Part shown: positions 9,940-22,251 of the stretch, in pieces
Layout of the letters: each line of letters starts with the position of its first letter
Position numbering within the stretch: position 1 is the stretch's first letter
Assembly (NCBI GenBank): GCA_013115125.1
Contig: JABANN010000010.1
Coordinates: 1-64,000, forward strand
Reading direction: 5' to 3'
DNA from: Perkinsus olseni
Lineage: Eukaryota > Perkinsozoa > Perkinsida
DNA length: 64,000 nt
Program-made: the position numbers and the translations under genes
Notes under the pieces: generated by a model
Database searches by the model: none
Told to the model about the DNA's origin: nothing
Seen by the model: the letters and a program-made list of their open reading frames with translations, nothing else

Positions 9940-12603
9940 TCAGGCGATGCGGACGATGATATGGATGCCCGAAGGGGAGTAAACCTGACACGTTAAACGG
10001 GACAGCACGTATAGCAGGATAATTACGTGGGTGACAGAACGAAATCGCCCTGCAAAATTCCCAAATGCGCAAGTGCTAGTGTCTTCACGACTTGCTTCGA
10101 CGGATGAACCTACCAGGTCACTCATCTCTCCGACGTCCAACGCAAATGCCGCCTCCTCGAACTCGGGCATCATCTTTCCATGACCGAACCAATCTAGATC
10201 GCCGCACAGATGTCCGGTCTTCCGGCTCGACAAACCTGCCAATGACGCGGTCCTATGCACTGAATAGAGACATCAGAAGCCTCACATTCCGAATGCTTCT
10301 TGCAAAGCTCCGGGAACTTGCTCGAGTCCTTCCGGAGGTCAGCTAGGATTGACATCATGGTGTTCTCGGCCTCTGTTTTCGCTGAGAACAAGCAGGAAAA
10401 TGAACCTCCGGGGAATTATGAATCACTGACTCACGAATCCAACGATGCCGTGCAAGCACAGAGATTCCGTGTCGCACTGCGATGACTTCGGGCAGTCAAA
10501 TGTAAAAACGAAAGCCCCGTGAAGCTTACTTCTGGTAACCTGCTTGTTACGGACACGATCCCGTGGGTTCCGAACGTCCTTGTGCTTCATCAGGATGTGC
10601 TTACATCGGATCTTCTTCACTTCCCTCGCCGGGCCTGTCCCTGAGAATACGCGGAAGTCCTCGACCATCAATTCGCACGACAGGGAATAATCACGCTGTC
10701 GTTTCGCTGCTTTAGGAGAGCTAGGGTCCTCCAAGGCCTTCGCTTGTTGCTCAGCAAGGAGATCCAAATCACCGAAGGTTGGTGGCCGAGGCCAATTCAG
10801 AAAAACGGTGATGGCGGTCAGGTTATCTTGAGAACCCCTCTGATACCTGTTCACGGTAATCGAGATCATAAGCATATTCTTCTCTTGGAGTGTTATAAAT
10901 ATCACGATAGATTGATATGAAGTAGACATCGTCATTTACATCGTAGTATGAAGGGGACTGTTATGGACTACTCCGATTCTCGTTCGAACTACAAGTTTAT
11001 TCAAATTACGAAGGAGCTTCAATGGCCCACTAGGTGGCCTATGGCCAACAGAATTCTTCAAGAAGGCCCGGAAAGATGATCTCGACGAGTCCGTACGCTT
11101 CCTGAATTAGTCCTCCAGATGCCGCTTTGGGTTTCCGATTATACTGTAGTATCTTCGCGCCAATCATCGCCGGAGTCATCACATCTGTCACGCCGTCGCA
11201 AACGAGAACCTGGAAGAAAAAAACGAGCGCTAAGCACAACACCACTCGATTCGGCACGTACCAGCGCGATATCAGTCTCCGGGCTCAATGTGTGATGGTT
11301 GACGCTCGGAACTGATATAATAAGCTTATTGGGCGTCTTGAACTCCCGGTCGCCAAATGCACGGGAAACCGCCAGAGCAATCTAAGGGGAGTGTCCTGTA
11401 CAACAAGTAGCGGAGGCGGCTGTGGTTCTACCGGTGGCTTCTCCATTGCTCCCAGACCGGCATTGGTAGCCTTCTTGTAGGCCTTCATCTTCTCTTCGTA
11501 GTCTGCCGCGGCGACCCGCGCCTACCAAAGCTATATACAAATTGGAGAGGGACTCTACGCAGTAATGTCAGCGAGGCCCTCGTCAATCACATGCCGAGAT
11601 TCCCCCGTACTTACCACGCCACCAGCCGGAGTCACCATCGCTCCGCCGTTTTTGACGATGCGGTCCTTCTCTAAGCGCAAGAGGGAACATGGTGTGTCAC
11701 CTCCGATGGCTCACTGATCCAAAATCGGCCTACCTGTCGCATCTTCTGGCTTGTGATTTGTATGGCACAACTTGACCTCCAGTGAGTAATTGGGATGTTG
11801 ACGTTGCTGCTGATGGTGCTCATCTGCTGCCGAGGCTGAAGAGATCGGGCGATGAAGTCCAGCACACATCTTCACAATGATATCGAGTCCATCAGAGTGT
11901 TATAACAATTCATTCTGAATAGGACACCGACTGAAAGCCATCATTCGCAGGGACACCCTTTCAGAACTCGCACGTTCAGGTTTTCTCCCCTCCACAGGAC
12001 CTCTCAAGTCCCCCTGCGCTGCCACCTACTTTGAGCTGGAACACGCTGCACCAGCAAACATGCTGAGTCGCCGATATTAGCGACATACAAATCGATACCG
12101 ATCACCAAGGCGATTACTGAAAAAAGAACATTTCAAGCAATGTGTGATTCTGGACTGGCTAAGGGCGCTGCTATACTATACAAAATTGATTCATTATCGA
12201 AGAGTTCATCATTATCCGTCGAGAGGTCCTTTCTGCCGCAGCCCTCACCTGCGGTGCTTCCATCTGGTATCGTCCTGTATTTCGCAAGAAACTCCTCGTC
12301 CAGTTCTCTGAAAGAGTCCTCGAAAACCTTCCGCATGAACTGATTCAAAAATCGTATTCTCGCATCATCTCCTTAGCGGAGAGAGTCTCGCTAACCTCTT
12401 CGGTTATAGGCTCCTTATGATTGGCCAGTCGCGGTAAAATCTGAAACGGTCAGATCTCTGCCAAGCCCTCCAACGACAGACTTGGGTCCGAAGACCTCAC
12501 GTTGATTTTGATTTTCCCCCACCTACCTTGTTATGTGTCTGCTTTATACAATATTCCGCACAAGTGACGCCCTGGTGCCCATCGTACACCATATACCTGG
12601 CAG
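9940..12603 (-). CDS. PP2C-type phosphatase fused to a Pin1-type parvulin
   Basis: Thirteen exons between 12603 and 9940 give 453 codons in one frame. The PP2C (PPM) metal-dependent Ser/Thr phosphatase domain comes first: MVYDGHQG, DGSTA, LYVANIGDS, NHKPEDAT, ALAVSRAFGDREFK, VCDGVTDVM and YQRGSQDNLTAIT. These supply the Asp residues that hold the metals. The exon 10530-10846 runs without a break from the last PP2C motif to KKIRCKHILMKHKD, the start of a parvulin peptidyl-prolyl isomerase. The rest of that domain is HSECLSS, GDLDWFGHGKM, FEEAAFAL, GEMSD and GIHIIVRIA. The Pin1 active-site His, Cys and His have counterparts; the phosphate-binding Arg pair is partly kept (VRNPRDR). The first exon or exons, perhaps reaching 12910, are unresolved. 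The fusion suggests isomerisation and dephosphorylation of pSer/pThr-Pro sites by one protein; that role is inference. Confidence 0.88.
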
Positions 12604-13019
12604 CTGAAGAATCGATTTCGGCAGGAGCCAGATACACAATTTAACGCACCAAATCAGGGACTTAAAGCGGTGGAAGACTCCTTTGTGAGGAATCACAATA
12701 TCAGACTCACAAGGAATCCGAACGAACACTGAGTTGAGCACACAAACACTGCCGGAAATCTGGGTGTGAGAAATCTATGGCTGACCATCACCCCAGGTGA
12801 TTCACCCGGTAACAGAGTTGTTGTTTTCAGGACAGTACAACTCCTCTTGCTAGTGAGCTGGGGCCCGCAGAGCACCCCAACGGAACGCCCTAATCCCCTA
12901 ACGGATTCCAAGCGTGGCGAGGGGTAGTGCTAATAATTGATGACTCATCAAACATCTGAGATCTTGCAAGTCCCAGATCTCAGCTACTGACCGCTCTATC
13001 TCTACTAGGACTTGTCTAG

Positions 13020-13400
13020 GTGAGGAAGTTTCCGCAGTCGAGAGCGAATGAACCGGCGGCAGATACGACCTTGTTTCAGCCTATGAAATCATCGAAGTAC
13101 GATATTCTCGCCATTGCAAGCGAGATGGCCCACGAGTCTGCAAACTCACATTTTGCGAGTCGCAAGTACCCTGAGACCGACGTGACAGCGCCAAAAGGGC
13201 AGATTCTGTCACAGAACACGGCCGACAATGTCGCTTCCGAGCTCGCTGCAAGCTCAGCGAGATTCGGGTGATGGCGCCCATCATCGCTCGAGAGCGAGAA
13301 TATGCGGGAATCATGGGAGCTGCACCCCGATTAGTGCCGATCAAACACATCCTATGGTAACAGCTGACAGCCGACCAATGCTATGATACCATCATCACCG
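13020..13400 (-). mobile_element. Fossil retroelement fragment with reverse-transcriptase palm
   Basis: On the minus strand a short stretch encodes the reverse-transcriptase core pattern FGAVTSV and, about 30 residues later, YFDDF. This pairing is known from retroelements of dinoflagellates and relatives. Only this piece of the element is recognisable; I see no terminal repeats, RNase H or integrase. It is broken and looks old. It lies just upstream of the PP2C-parvulin gene. Confidence 0.55.
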
Positions 13401-13423
13401 CTCTTACACACGATCTCGAAACG

Positions 13424-14390
13424 TTAGTGAGCCTCCCCGCCCCGAGATCGCAGGAGAGAACCATCTACGCGATGATGAATATCCACAGCGAGCCATGCCA
13501 TGGCTGCCAGCTTCATCGAGCCCTTGGCGTTGGGCCTTCGGTTGAGCGATGCCGCTCTCACGCGGAGGCCACGAAGTTTTACGTGATATAACGAGATTTT
13601 ACTAGGGTGATGCCTCAGAGAGAACAAATCATCTATCGCTGCGCGCATACTTTACTCATAGGCGAGCCTCAAAGGCTCAGCCTCCAACGGATAGAACAGT
13701 AAATCCGGTGCTGTACTCGCCCTAATTATAACCGCAGGAGAATTCACCAGGTGGGCTAGAAACTATTTTCTGCGACGATTATCGGAGAAGACGCGAACGG
13801 ATTTGACTCACATTCCCGTTGGGCTGGGCAAATGATCTAGGTTGTATCCGAGCCTCCGCCCTATATCCTTCAAATCCTTCAATAGTGCATGCTTATCCTC
13901 CATTTTCGCCCGTCCTGAAACGATTCAATACCAGTTCGATCACCTTCCTCGCCTGAATTACTCCCCTGCATCATAGTGGCGTCAGCAGCCAACCTCAGCT
14001 CTTGGGAGGGATCGTGTTTAGCCATCGCCATTGACAGCCACTCCTCACGTGAGAGTTCTCGGAAGGTCCCATCACTTCGCGGCCTGATGGCAAATACCTC
14101 ACGCTTGACCTATGCCCACATTCCCCCACTCCCACCCAAGGAGAGCTCATCAAGGACCACATCGCTCATGGATGAATGCCCTACGTTTCCCTATTCCTAT
14201 TGCTCAATCTCTTGCTCAACGAAATCCGCAAGAGAGAAATACAGAGAAATCCTCTATGATTCAATCATGGGAAGCGTGACGAGGAACCCACTGCGCTCAC
14301 CGCCGGAGCGTGAAAGTACAATACGCAGAACGAGGGATTCACCGATGATAATTTCTATTTACTTACATGACATATAACCACGAGTTTGAA
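13424..14390 (-). other. Minus-strand coding fragments of unknown origin
   Basis: Several short open stretches on the minus strand have protein-like composition. One near 14040 encodes SREEWLSMAMAKHDPSQEL, one near 13870 starts with MEDKHALLKDLKDIGRRLGY and ends at a plausible donor, and one near 13700 encodes LLFYPLEAEPLRLAYE. They could be exons of one host gene running towards 13.4 kb or remains of the neighbouring retroelement. I could not join them with confidence and recognise no domain. Confidence 0.35.
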
Positions 14391-15147
14391 TAATGAGTTA
14401 GTTCTTGTACAGAATTTCAGCCGACCATCCCCTATCATTACAAATATAGCTTTTGAGTAGCTCGTTGAAGCATCGTTCCCGTGACTCCATGATAATACCA
14501 GTTACCCGAGGGATCCGATTCGTGCGGTACCCAACTAAAAAAGCCACCTTAAGCGACCCAGAGCTAACTCATTATTCCCCTCCAGGAACGCACAAGGCTC
14601 TCCGTAGCCTAACGGGCGAAACTCCGCACCTTCATTAGAGTCCCAGTTACAGACTTGCGCGAGACGAAGTTTCACAAAAGGTTATTCCTGTTTGAAACTG
14701 AAATTCGACGACTTCGCGAAGTACCCTTCCTGATCCAGCAGCCACCGGCTCTGTTGGTCACGGTGAGCCTCGGCATTCCCTTCGACAGTGTCAACGGCCG
14801 TTACGCCTTCCTTATGACGGGCCGACTTGTCGTCACTAGAAGAGCCCGCCTGAGAGAATATTACCCATATCAAAGCTTATGTCTCTGGATTCAACAACAA
14901 GATGGCCGGAAGATGGCTTGTGAGGCCAGTGCAAGGTCAGGCGGCGTTATAGCGCAAGTAACGATATGATCCCCGAAATCGAGCCGTCAACGCAGTCGGC
15001 GTCTCATAAAATTGAAGGCCGAGGCATCCAGAGCATGGATCAAAATAAAGTTATTGCGAAAGTGATTGCGAAAACCGCAGGTAGAACCTTCCAAGGCCTC
15101 ATAAAAATCTCTACTCATGAACTCACACCTCATGAAAGATGACCCTT
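14391..15147. other. No supported gene
   Basis: No exon chain, RNA gene or repeat in these 757 nt convinced me. Open frames on both strands here are short. Confidence 0.3.
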
Positions 15148-16156
15148 TCAGTCGTGTTTATCTACCGTGGTACTCATGGAGTCCGCCGCGCAATCAAATC
15201 CGTTCATTGCGCCATCACCGATCCAAGACTTTCGTTCGAGAGCCCCCGCTGTTATGACCATAAGCTTCTGTTCCAACTCCTTCATCTGCCGGCTGGCCTC
15301 TTGAGCTTCTCTTCGATGTTTCTCTTCCTCTTGCTTTTGCTTGATCATCCAGAGCGGTGTCCCTCGACCACGGCCTGAGAAGACGTGGACTACGACAACT
15401 TTTTCACGCTGATATACAGGGTTCGAATAGGCGTGAAGGAGACACAACGCGAAACTCATCACTGGTAGCCTCAATTACGAGAAGGAATCATGATAGAGAG
15501 CCACTCCGTCCATCACTGGCTGGTAACGTGAGCAACGGTCGAAAGTGGAATCACGAGTACGATTGTACGACAATATTGCAAGAAGTGTGGCCATAGAGCA
15601 AGCCCAAAAATCTATCCTATCCTTCCTGGCTACCCGGCACACTGCACTGCATCTTCCGTTCTGCTTGCCGTTGGGCATGAGCGTCCTCAAAGAATACACT
15701 CACTGGCTGAAATAAGAAGAATTACTCGACGCCCACCCAGGATGCGTAACCCAGCGGCGACCCAGCGAAATTGCCGCCGCAATAGAATCTTCCGCGACGT
15801 TCCGAAAAGCTCTCGCAGGGTTTCGAAATTCCTGGACCCAAGAACAGCCCTATGGCATACGTACCCGCACCTCGGATAGGGAGGTCTCTACAACGAATCG
15901 AGACACAGAAAATCGCCGAGACCGAACCATGCCAAGGCAGCAAGCACCGAAGGGATACTCCCCCATGATAGCGAAGAAGTACTACATTCGGGGCAGGTCC
16001 ATATCGCTGAGCGTACTGATGATCGATGCAGTCGGCGAACTCATCATCATCTTGCGTGGTTGGAGGAGGGGCCGGGCCGACGTTCCCAGCGGCTCCCGTG
16101 CTACCACTGCTAGCATTGAAGTCATAGTACTGCGGCCCTCCTTGTTGGCCCTCCAT
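15148..16156 (-). CDS. Hypothetical protein with C-terminal coiled coil
   Basis: The start ATG at 16156 opens a low-complexity exon (MEGQQGGPQYYDFNASSGS, later PAPPPTTQDDDEF). It joins in phase across an intron to an exon with EFRNPARAFRNVAEDSIAAA. The last exon encodes a coiled coil (KQKQEEEKHRREAQEASRQM) and ends with a stop at 15148. The exon or exons around 15.4-15.7 kb are unresolved, so the full protein is not known. I recognise no family. Composition and clean splice sites argue that it is a real gene. Confidence 0.5.
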
Positions 16157-16911
16157 TGAAGCCTCCGACGGGGAGTAGAGGGATGCGAGATGGAACGCAA
16201 GGAAAAGGCTGCGATGACACAAAGAGAGCGGTTACTTGGACCTTTTCCATTCCATCGACGTCGGTGTATTAATTACTTCCAACGCGAGCCTACATCGCCT
16301 CAATACGTGACATAACGAAAATGATGGCGACGATGCTGACGGGCGGCGGGAGGTGATAACCTCAACAGCTTCAAGTCAGAGTTATAATACTACCTCTTGC
16401 TGCTGATACTATGAGCCACCGGTCATCCCGATGTAATGAACGGTAACAGTATACAGAAGATTCATCCACGAAGATAACGACAGACTACTATACCATTCCT
16501 TCCACAGATCAGCTCAGGAGGTAGGTTACACTGGTCGACCCACGATAGAGTTCGGCACTGATAATACTACTAACATGTCAAACAATCTCGGGAAAAACAA
16601 TCTTAGTCTCGGCGAAAATGACAATACCTTTGCGAAAGTCAAGCTACGAGAGATACGATCGACAGTTGAGTAATCCAACCTACTGAACAAGCTGGTCGTC
16701 GTCACTCTCCCTGACGGGCACGATCCCAGCCGACGATATCAAAGATCGACAACGCTGACTAGTACTACGATAAAGACAGAAAGCCCGATTGGTGCGGGAA
16801 TACTACAATGGTCTTCTTATAGTTGAATATAGACAGACGTCAAGCTTACGTACGGAACGGCCAAGCTGGATTGATTCCACTATACTGGCATCAGCTGGCA
16901 GAAAGAGCCGT
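16157..16911. other. No supported gene
   Basis: These 755 nt hold no open frame of note on either strand and no repeat that I recognise. They include the 5' region of the coiled-coil gene and the 3' end of the next minus-strand gene. Confidence 0.4.
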
Positions 16912-17657
16912 TTACGTGACCGTTATTCTATGCCGTTTGGTCGGAGACGTCGATGCGCTGGACCGACCGCAGCCAGAGTCTCCTGCTCCTAGAACCTTCA
17001 CCGTTTTAGACGATTTGGATCTCCTCTTGCGGGGCGCTGCTGGAGCTGTTAAAGGGATATCTGAAGTGCTAGTGAACTCCAGCAGCGAAGACACCTCAAT
17101 CCGCTAGCGACCGTTTACTACGATTTTCAGCTTCATCGAGCAAAATACGGTATGCTAACCCGCGCGAATTTCCTCATTGAAAATAGAAATGATATAGACG
17201 CGTTACAGAAAAGCCACGGTCGGGCCAAATGACAGAAGTATTACCTTTGAGGACAATGCCGCTATCCCTGACATTCCCGGGATGCCCCCAGGGATCGCCA
17301 GGGAGAACGCCACCCGTTAACAATGCTCGTCGTCGGGCCATAGCAGCTCTGGTACCTAGGAGTAGCCACCATAAGCCATAAGGAAAAACCGAGAGAATCC
17401 AAGATGGCAAGATTACACTGTGCTGGTGGCATCTCCCTTGCCAGAGCCAAGTCTAACGCAGTGAGAGTTGATGGTTCTGATGACGGTTCTCGATCGTTGC
17501 GTTTCCGCTTGGACTTCAATGGTGTGAAAATAGCCGCATTTGGCGGCTGCAGAGCGCTGAGGAGAATGGGAGAAATGCCCACGGAACGGCGGAGCGATGC
17601 ATAACCCAGCAAGAACCTCTCCAGTTCTTGGGAGTATTCTCGTACGCATTCCCTCAT
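16912..17657 (-). CDS. Hypothetical 163-residue basic-tailed protein
   Basis: Three exons (17419-17657, 17245-17348, 16912-17060) sum to 164 codons from an ATG at 17657. The N-terminal part is helical and hydrophobic-patterned (YSQELERFLLGYASLRRSVG), the middle reads GHPGNVRDSGIVLKDIPL, and the tail is rich in Lys, Arg and Ser (PRKRRSKSSKTVK), suggesting a nuclear location. I do not recognise the family. It lies 168 bp downstream of the cyclin on the same strand; a link in function is possible but not shown. Confidence 0.6.
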
Positions 17658-17825
17658 ACCACAACTTCCACAATTGAGTCCGTGATTATGATAATTCGAT
17701 GAATATTGATAATAACCTAGTCCTCGGTTAATGTTATTGTAGCTATTCACTGTAGTGATATTAATACAAAGAACTAGATTCGCCGCACGCATGAGGAATC
17801 ATGCGTCATACCGACTCTCCCTTAA

Positions 17826-19193
17826 CTACCATCTTGAAGAATCCCCTCCGCCCACTGTAGACGGGCTGGACGCAGCTGCGCTCGATCCGCTTCGGCTATC
17901 GCCAACCGAGCTAGCACTAGCGGCCCTCCTTCTGCGCTGGATGGGTTGCTCGTGTGAGTGCATCGCCGAGACCACCGTAGTGACACTGAGAAGATGTGAC
18001 TTCTCCGGGATAGTCCACACGATAATTCCTACTCGAATCCTGGTCGCATTTCCACTCGAAGAAGTTGCAACTTTCTTCTAACATTGGCGTAGCTGGCTGT
18101 ATCTCTTTCTAATATAGCCGCGGCCGCTTCGCTCACCGCTGCGAATGCTAGCACGTCACCAGGGTAGAATAGAACCGACCTGAAGGCAATTGGAACCGTG
18201 TGATATGTTCGGGTGGAGCAAATTCGTTCAGGAGGAGACAGACCGAGAAATAAAGTTGACATTAGGAATAGCCTATCTATGGTCTCACCTCCCTCTGAAA
18301 GCTTCGTTAAGGAACGCTATAGCCTTCTGCTGTAATCTCTTCCTCAGCTCGCCATCGCTGGTGATGCTCTTCACTATCTGTGCAACAACACGCCTGCGCT
18401 CGAACTGCCGAAGAGCAAGGATGCGCTCTCGAGGGCACCGACGTATCGTTCGGATGGAACAGAGTCCGGCACTAGAAAAACCTCCTGGCGCAAAATTTCA
18501 AGGCGCGTGACGCCAGAGGACCCACTAGGCGCAACAATCCCTCATATTACTGAGCTCACGTGCTTGTGCGGGAGATTGAGATCAAATTCAAACCCCGTCA
18601 AACACATGATGGCCTCCTCGGTCTCGCATACATCTTGGGCCATCTTCTGCAGTGCCTGCAAATCGATTGTGCGATCGATTAGGACACACCCGTACAGGAT
18701 ACCTTCTGGCTGGTGTACCGAGACTGCCTCTCGAGCTTCTCATAACAATCGAGTAGCTGATTCATCCGAAGGCGTATCTAGTGCACGAGAGAAAGGTATC
18801 TTCCCAACCCCGAAGATTCCACTCGCCTCACCGGGGATCTTTCGCATGACTTAAATGCCAGGAATGTCGCTGCTAGGACCACCGGTCGCCACCCATATCG
18901 CTGAAAAAAACCCGCTCCCAATTCCCGCAGCTTCGCAACTCACCACCAACCTTTAAACTGTGCACTGCGTAGAACAGATGACAGTACCACATAGCAGTGG
19001 CCCTAACTTCCGCGAAATCCTCAGGACCGATGCCGTTACGGTTCGCCGGTATGCAGTAGTCGCTCCAAACCCTTTGGCACATCTGAAAGGCTCTGATGCT
19101 CCGAGGGTTAATAGAGAGAGATTATCGCTACTTTGTCCACGTAGTCTGCGTGACGGACTACTGCGCTGTCTTCTGTCACATCCGTCACCCTGA
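17826..19193 (-). CDS. Cyclin of the transcription type (T/K/L-like)
   Basis: Seven exons from 19082 to 17826 sum to 272 codons; a first exon near 19132-19193 also splices in phase, but the start codon is not fixed. The two cyclin folds are clear. The first has FAEVRATAMWYCHLFYAVHS, VVLAATFLAFKSCERSP, LLDCYEKLERQSRY and CLTGFEFDLNLPHKH. The second has LQQKAIAFLNEAFR and FYPGDVLAFAAVSEAAAAIL. The ...GFEFDLNLPHKH... signature and spacing resemble cyclins T, K and L, the partners of transcriptional CDKs. The tail is Ser/Arg-rich (PIQRRRRAASASS). Exact subfamily needs a phylogeny. Confidence 0.82.
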
Positions 19194-20306
19194 AAGGAAA
19201 CACGTCAAGTCAGAAGAGCGGATTCGCTCGATCATCAAAGGCATCGCATGACTATTATGGAAGAAACGTTAAGCACACGAGCTTGAATGGCGGGAAGACA
19301 AAATCCGAAACAACCGAGCTGCGGGAATTCACAGCAACAGCGGATCTGACTACGCATCTAGCCACCGCCAATACCCAGCAAAACGGGGTGTCCGGATTCG
19401 AAATCAGTGATGGCTCATTCCAGCTGTTTCCCCACGACCGGTAGTAAATTCTCGTTGGTTTTTTACCTCATCAGCCGATCAGCAGGGAAATGACCCGTCC
19501 GGAACCACAATTCTGTTTCATCACCATGACGAGCGGAAGTTCCGCTGCGGAACCCTCTCCCTCCCATGGACGTATTACTTATCCTTCCTACTGGGGCTAG
19601 CGATCCTCAGCGCATCCGGCGAGAAGAGTAGCAAGCCCTTGTAAGCTTCCGAACTACTGCATGTAGAAGGCTGTGAGGAGGAGAACCCATGTGGCCCGTG
19701 CGGCGATACCTTTCACGCATCCATGAACGATAGAATATGGCCTGATGCCTATTCTCACCACTGCTGGCGATAAGTAGTCCCCACACGCTGTAATGGGACT
19801 GTGACTTCCGCAAGATCCTCCACTGAGTGGTACTAGACCGCCGAGATCGTTGAGACCCCCGCCGCACATTACGATGGGAGCTCGGGATAGAAGAGACGTA
19901 TCTGCAACCGTAAGGGTGTAAGGAAGAGTCGTAGCATGCATTCTGGGTTTTCACGGGACTTCTGGGCGTCAAGTCGGATGAATTCTGCTAGTTTGCAGCG
20001 GTATCATGAATTCAACGCGGGAAGCTATGCCCCTGCTAACGGTCACGGATACTCGGGTACTGTACTCATCCCATGAGCCCCATACAGAGCGGATGTTTTA
20101 CACCCATCTATTTTCAGACAAAATCGACCTGTGCTGCAGAGCCGAAGAGAGCCAGACACGGCACGGGTCGTCCTCGATGGGCCCGGTAGGGCCGAAATTA
20201 ATCATTGGACGAATCTTAGCAGCGTAACGACACTCTCGCCTCTCAGCCCAGTTTGCGTGGAAAATTCAGGAGAGCTCACAGGAGGGTTCTGATCAACTAG
20301 AGATGC
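19194..20306. other. Region without a confident gene
   Basis: The only candidate is a 95-codon minus-strand ORF from an ATG at 19941 to a stop at 19654 (contains MCGGGLNDLGGLVPLSGG). It has no recognisable domain and could be chance. Nothing else here is supported. Confidence 0.3.
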
Positions 20307-20489
20307 TCATACAGCGGTTAAGGCGTGCCACACCAACTCGCCTACGAAGAGACGCTCCCCATTGGTACTACCCGGGGACTCCTGCCTCTGTTGAAAGTAC
20401 TGAGACCGCCGAGCAGAAGGGATGGTGTCGTAGTCCTCACTAGGAGCACCAGGGGGTCGCTTCGGCGGACTCTCGACGTTGACGATCAT
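20307..20489 (-). CDS. Hypothetical small protein, 60 residues
   Basis: An ATG at 20489 opens a frame with protein-like composition (MIVNVESPPKRPPGAPSEDY, then QQRQESPG and RLFVGELVWHAL). A donor-like GT at its end could extend it across a 24-nt intron to a stop at 20202, but that intron would be too short for comfort. Family unknown; it may be an exon of a larger gene. Confidence 0.35.
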   Translation of the reverse strand: MIVNVESPPKRPPGAPSEDYDTIPSARRSQYFQQRQESPGSTNGERLFVGELVWHALTAV

Positions 20490-20717
20490 GAAAGATATTT
20501 TTTGAGTTTTAGAAAAGTTGGTATCAAAAACTGATTGAGTGGAAATCTCATACAATCATACGCCAAATAACATCTTATTCACCATCTGGCTCTGTCGTAT
20601 CATGCTACACAGCATAAGCTGCAGTAGGCGTGCTAATGGTAGACCGATGATTTTTTCTACAACGAAGACAGCACGTGGGACAGAAAATTCCCGCGCGCCC
20701 AGAAATTGATCCGATAT

Positions 20718-21200
20718 TTATGGCCGTTTGCCTTTTCTCCCGCTTTTGTTGCGCAGTGAATGCTTTTCAAGCTCGCGTCTGATGATCCCCTGAAAGCGAT
20801 ATATGTTAATCCTGGATGTCGTCCCATACGTCGCGTTCGTCGTTTGGTATGGCTGCACCGCTTTGGCATCTTGGTAGGCCCGTCCACTTCTATTGGGCGT
20901 TCGGTTGAGCGATGCACTCGAACTGTTGAACAACCATGTGGCTCCTAATCAGAATCTTGTCGCCTGGCCTCCCGTATTTTCTACGAATCCTGAGGGATCT
21001 AAGATAGTGTCTTGAAGGGACTTGTCGCGAGTTACCGCTCTCAGCGAAAGTCGGCGGCCTGGAGCGTCAGTTCGACGACGGGACTCATCACTACAGTGCT
21101 CGTCCTCTTCTTTTTTCAGGCTTGGGTCTGTTAAGAGTAATTTATTGCTGCATTCTTGAATTGCTATCCAAAACTGTCTAATTAACTGCGACTCCTTCAC
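20718..21200 (-). CDS. Hypothetical protein, partial model
   Basis: Two minus-strand exon candidates are visible. The upstream one (about 20949-21200) encodes LKKEEDEHCSDESRRRTDAP and DTILDPSGFVENTGG. The downstream one (20718-20933) encodes AVQPYQTTNATYGTTSR and ends in SGRKGKRP. The PYQTTNATYG pattern faintly recalls cilia-associated PIERCE proteins, but this is only a hint. Start and junction are unresolved. Confidence 0.35.
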
Positions 21201-21230
21201 TCAGTTGTTTTTGATATTCCCCATCCCGGT

Positions 21231-21802
21231 ATGCTCAACTTCATTCCCAAGACATGCCAATCGGTATCTTTCCTGTGAGTCATGCTAACTCAACCTCGCC
21301 AAAGATACTTCTGTACCAGGTACGGGAAGCGTGCGGTTCAAAGGATTGCTGTGGGAGCAGCTGGAAGGGAGGTTGAGGTAGTATATCGCGGGATCGAAGA
21401 TCTCCCGCGCTTCCACGTATCGAATTTAGGTACCTCTCGATGTGGTAAGGGATATCCCTGAGATGTGCGACACGTCAGCTTCTTATATCGGGAACAAGTA
21501 TCAAGCATTGCCTTGGTAGGATCTTGAGGCTGGACCTGTACTTTCTCGGATCATAAGATTCCTTCGCAGGAACGAATTCATCCGTATCAAGCTCGATGCA
21601 CGGAATCTGATGGATGCAAACGTCAAAACTGCTCTCACGGATTTGGACTGGTATGAGAAGATCAGGTGGGAAACTGCTACGGTTGACGATTCATGTCACT
21701 CGCCACGATATTAGAGCCGTCTATGCCACCTCCCAAACGGCAACGGAAATGGATGTCGTGTCGAAAATGACGGAGCAAATGGCAGGAAAGGGCGTGAAGT
21801 AA
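21231..21802 (+). CDS. Hypothetical protein
   Basis: The ATG at 21231 begins MLNFIPKTCQSVSFL. Across a 32-nt or slightly longer intron follows a good exon with RYGKRAVQRIAVGAAGREVE and IEDLPRFHVSNLG. A later exon encodes IIRFLRRNEFIRIKLDARN and TDLDWYEKIRWETAT, and the last encodes IRAVYATSQTATEMDVVSKM, then TEQMAGKGVK and a TAA. Middle junctions are not settled. The protein looks globular and basic; I recognise no family. Confidence 0.5.
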
Positions 21803-21900
21803 TAGGGTCCGACAGTCTGTTGGTCCTGATGGATTCCTCCAGAGCAGAGGAGGCTCTCAATGCGGATCCAGCTTCCTCGATTTTTTCGGCTGCGTGAGTC

Positions 21901-22251
21901 CTATGCTGTTAATTGTGGGCTTGCTCTGCCGGCTCGTTGTCGTGGCTGAACTTCTCTCATTTTGGAATCGCCGCTCTCATCCAGACTGAGTGACGTTGCT
22001 CCCTTCGAGTTGCCTCCCGTGCTCTTCACGGTGATGTTCCTTTTCACGTTAGTGGTATTTGTTCCTATCGGTATCTTCGCGTCGTTGACTGGACAGAGTA
22101 AATGAGTCGCGGACTGTGAATGAATTCCTAGTATCGTGATTGTTCCACTTGCTCCAGGTACCCGGTTGCGAAGCAGTAGAGTGGTGGCATTATTGACCTT
22201 TTTAGGAGTATAATCTTCGTGATGGTGCTGAGGTTTCGAGTAGAGTTTCAT
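21901..22251 (-). CDS. ORF of 116 residues, uncertain
   Basis: A single open frame from an ATG at 22251 encodes a basic, Thr/Asn-rich protein (for example HHHEDYTPKKVNNATTLLL). No domain is visible and no splice-linked neighbour supports it. It may be a chance frame between two plus-strand genes. Confidence 0.3.
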   Translation of the reverse strand: MKLYSKPQHHHEDYTPKKVNNATTLLLRNRVPGASGTITILGIHSQSATHLLCPVNDAKIPIGTNTTNVKRNITVKSTGGNSKGATSLSLDESGDSKMREVQPRQRAGRASPQLTA

